DNA from: Muricauda sp. MAR_2010_75
GTDB taxonomy: Bacteria; Bacteroidota; Bacteroidia; Flavobacteriales; Flavobacteriaceae
NCBI RefSeq assembly: GCF_000745185.1
Contig: NZ_JQNJ01000001.1
Coordinates: forward strand, 2,958,501 to 3,022,500
Length of the DNA stretch: 64,000 nucleotides
Direction of reading: 5' to 3'
The notes under the pieces were generated by a model that had not been told where the DNA came from, ran no database searches, and saw only the letters and a list, made by a program, of their open reading frames with translations. Of this stretch, positions 62,147 to 64,000 are shown piece by piece (position 1 is the first letter of the stretch; every line of letters begins with the position of its first letter). Both the position numbers and the translations under genes were made by a program.

Positions 62147-64000
62147 ATGGGGAGGTGCAGTTTAATACGGACATTTTTAACAAGGCAAAGGAGCATGCTT
62201 TTGAGCGCTACTGCCCTTTGTTTATGTTTTGCAGCTTGTTCTGAAAATGATGCTCAACCAAAGATGTTCAAACGGATATCCAGTACACACTCAGGAATTG
62301 ATTTTAATAATCAAATTCAACCTTTTGAAAGTGATACCCTCAATGCTTTGGAATATGATGTGCTTTTCAACGGCGCTGGTGTGGGAATAGGGGATTTCAA
62401 TGCAGATGGACTTCAAGATATTTTCTTTGCGGGAAATCTGGTGTCCTCGCAATTGTATATCAATCAGGGTGACTTTACCTTTCTTGAAGTTACTGAAAAA
62501 GCTGGTGTTGCCACCACTAAATGGTGCACCGGGGTTTCAGTGGCAGATGTCAACCAGGATGGCTTGTTGGATATGTATGTGGCCGTCGCCCATGCAACGG
62601 GATCTAAAGAAGAAAGGTCCAACCTGTTGTTCATCAACCAAGGGAACAACGCTGAAGGAATTCCCATTTTTGAAGAGTTGAGCAATGCGTATGGCCTTGC
62701 TGATGATGGATTTTCCATACAATCGGTTTTCTTCGATTATGACAAAGATGGCGATCTGGATTGCTACATTCTTAGCAACGCCATGGAAAAAACAGGTCGA
62801 AACCAACTACATAAAAAGCGAAATAATGGTGAGAGCCCATCAAATGATCGGTTGTACCGGAACAATGGATTTGTAGATGGTCATCCAAGCTTTGAAAATG
62901 TGACTCTTGGTGCAGGTATCCTAAAAGAGGGCCATGGATTGGGGGTTTGCGTAACAGACTTAAACCAAGACGGATGGCTTGATGTGTACTGTGCCAACGA
63001 TTTTGTCTCCAACGACAATATCTGGATCAACAACCATGATGGAACATTCGTGGACAAATCTGCTGAGTATTTAAAGCACACTTCATACAACAGTATGGGA
63101 GTGGACATACAGGATGTGAACAATGATGGACTTCCAGACATCTGTGTCGTGGATATGTTGCCTGAAGAGGAGCAGCGAAGAAAAATGATGGTCATGAAGA
63201 CCAACAGGGACTTTTTTAGCATGGCTAAAGGTCTTGGCTATCAAGAGGAGTATGTTAGAAATGTCCTGCAAATCAATCAAGGGAACAACCAAGAAGGTAG
63301 TCTTCGGTTTAGCGAAATAGGCCAGCTAGCCGGCATTCATGCCACAGATTGGAGCTGGGCTCCTTTGCTGGCCGATTTTGACAATGACGGATTAAAAGAC
63401 TTGGTGGTCACCAATGGCTATCGCCGTGATATTACCAATTTGGATTATGCAGTGTATCTAAACCAAGAAGCAGCTTTTCAAGGCAAGAACCAAGAGGAAG
63501 CACGTCAGAATCGAATCAAAAAACTGTATGAGCTTCCAGAAATACAACTGCAGAACTTTATATTCAAGAATAATGGAGATTTAACCTTTAAAAATGCTTC
63601 GGAAACCTGGGGACTTCAAGAAAGCACCTATTCCAATGGTGCGGCCTATGCAGACTTTGACAATGATGGCGACCTTGATTTGGTGTTCAACAATATCGAT
63701 TCCGAAGCAAGTTTGTACCGAAACGAGCTTATTTCATCCTCCACTTCTGAAGTTACTGAAATCAAAAACGAATCCCATTTTGTGCGACTTCAATTAAAAT
63801 CCGATACAGGTCAAAGTAAAGAAGTTGGTGCAAAGGTGAGGGTCTTGCTTCCTTCCGGGGAATTAAAATATCAGGAAAACCTACCGGTAAGAGGGTATAT
63901 GTCCTCTGTGGATCCCATACTCTCATTTGGGTTGGGGAACAACACCAGTTTTAGGGTGGAAGTGGTTTGGACCGATGGCACAATTCAACAGTTACATGAT
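62147..64000 (+). CDS. FG-GAP/VCBS repeat lipoprotein with ASPIC/UnbV-type end, 3' end outside window
   Basis: At least 618 codons; open to the right edge with no stop. ATG at 62147 gives a basic n-region before the lipobox (MLLSATALCLCFAACSEN); ATG at 62195 is an alternative lacking charge. It carries several Ca-binding FG-GAP/VCBS loops of the form DFNADGLQD, DVNQDGLLD, DYDKDGDLD, DLNQDGWLD, DVNNDGLPD, DFDNDGLKD, DFDNDGDLD. Near the edge VGAKVRVLLPSGELKYQENLPVRGYMSS is typical of ASPIC/UnbV (CRTAC1-like) domains. Such lipoproteins often follow susCD in Bacteroidetes and may be surface scaffolds. It is 110 bp after susD. Confidence 0.88.
   Translation, partial: MGRCSLIRTFLTRQRSMLLSATALCLCFAACSENDAQPKMFKRISSTHSGIDFNNQIQPFESDTLNALEYDVLFNGAGVGIGDFNADGLQDIFFAGNLVSSQLYINQGDFTFLEVTEKAGVATTKWCTGVSVADVNQDGLLDMYVAVAHATGSKEERSNLLFINQGNNAEGIPIFEELSNAYGLADDGFSIQSVFFDYDKDGDLDCYILSNAMEKTGRNQLHKKRNNGESPSNDRLYRNNGFVDGHPSFENVTLGAGILKEGHGLGVCVTDLNQDGWLDVYCANDFVSNDNIWINNHDGTFVDKSAEYLKHTSYNSMGVDIQDVNNDGLPDICVVDMLPEEEQRRKMMVMKTNRDFFSMAKGLGYQEEYVRNVLQINQGNNQEGSLRFSEIGQLAGIHATDWSWAPLLADFDNDGLKDLVVTNGYRRDITNLDYAVYLNQEAAFQGKNQEEARQNRIKKLYELPEIQLQNFIFKNNGDLTFKNASETWGLQESTYSNGAAYADFDNDGDLDLVFNNIDSEASLYRNELISSSTSEVTEIKNESHFVRLQLKSDTGQSKEVGAKVRVLLPSGELKYQENLPVRGYMSSVDPILSFGLGNNTSFRVEVVWTDGTIQQLHD

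Noticed and set aside
1..64000. CRISPR array
   Set aside because: No regularly spaced repeats of 20-40 bp were seen; the only tandem repeat is the three-unit IS end.

Overview
The window is chromosomal DNA of a marine Flavobacteriia-type Bacteroidetes, most like Muricauda/Flagellimonas relatives. The evidence is a SusC/SusD pair, a hybrid two-component PUL regulator, Bacteroidetes-type promoters (TTG, 20-22 nt, TAnnTTTG), ClpC with a UVR domain, a 7TM-HD PgpH protein, DUF5777, DM13, DUF547 and YHS proteins, and lipoprotein signals. The genus is inference.

Layout. 1-15.2 kb is mostly housekeeping: a bifunctional aspartokinase/homoserine dehydrogenase running off the left edge, NAD(P)HX repair (nnr), clpC, gyrA, a TPR protein, an NlpC/P60 peptidase, a thiolase and the c-di-AMP phosphodiesterase pgpH. 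A tRNA-Ser/tRNA-Pro pair (15.3-15.5 kb) is followed by an accessory spot: a UvrD-like helicase with the C-terminal stump of an OLD/TOPRIM nuclease (a broken Gabija-like defence operon), cut by an IS3-family element. A second, nearly identical, inverted IS copy lies at 25.2-26.5 kb. Between them are a truncated LytTR-type response regulator, a sulfur module (di-haem cytochrome, Tat-exported DsrE-like protein, TauE exporter), a TPR-LuxR regulator and a GNAT acetyltransferase.

26.5-37.4 kb holds small metabolic and stress genes: three Crp/Fnr regulators of one subfamily, YceI, a metal-dependent cyclase, two alpha/beta hydrolases, a TetR with a candidate operator, a YHS/SPW/NTF2 group, a beta-barrel, and DM13 and DUF547 proteins.

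38.1-47.4 kb is the most unusual part. A histidine kinase/response regulator pair and a membrane-anchored LytTR regulator precede an eight-gene array made of two paralogous halves. Each half has one redox-type lipoprotein (mono-haem c in the first; COG4315 repeats plus a cupredoxin-like domain in the second), one YceI-like protein, one OB-fold protein and one DUF5777 outer-membrane barrel. A 39-bp element, followed by a promoter-like box at the same distance, precedes each half. I read this as a co-regulated periplasm/outer-membrane redox or quinone-related system of unknown function.

47.5-64 kb is a polysaccharide utilization locus: an HTCS regulator, GH2, GH43, a GH127-like (DUF1680) enzyme, SusC, SusD and an FG-GAP/ASPIC-UnbV lipoprotein running off the right edge. 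It probably targets an arabinose-containing plant or algal glycan.
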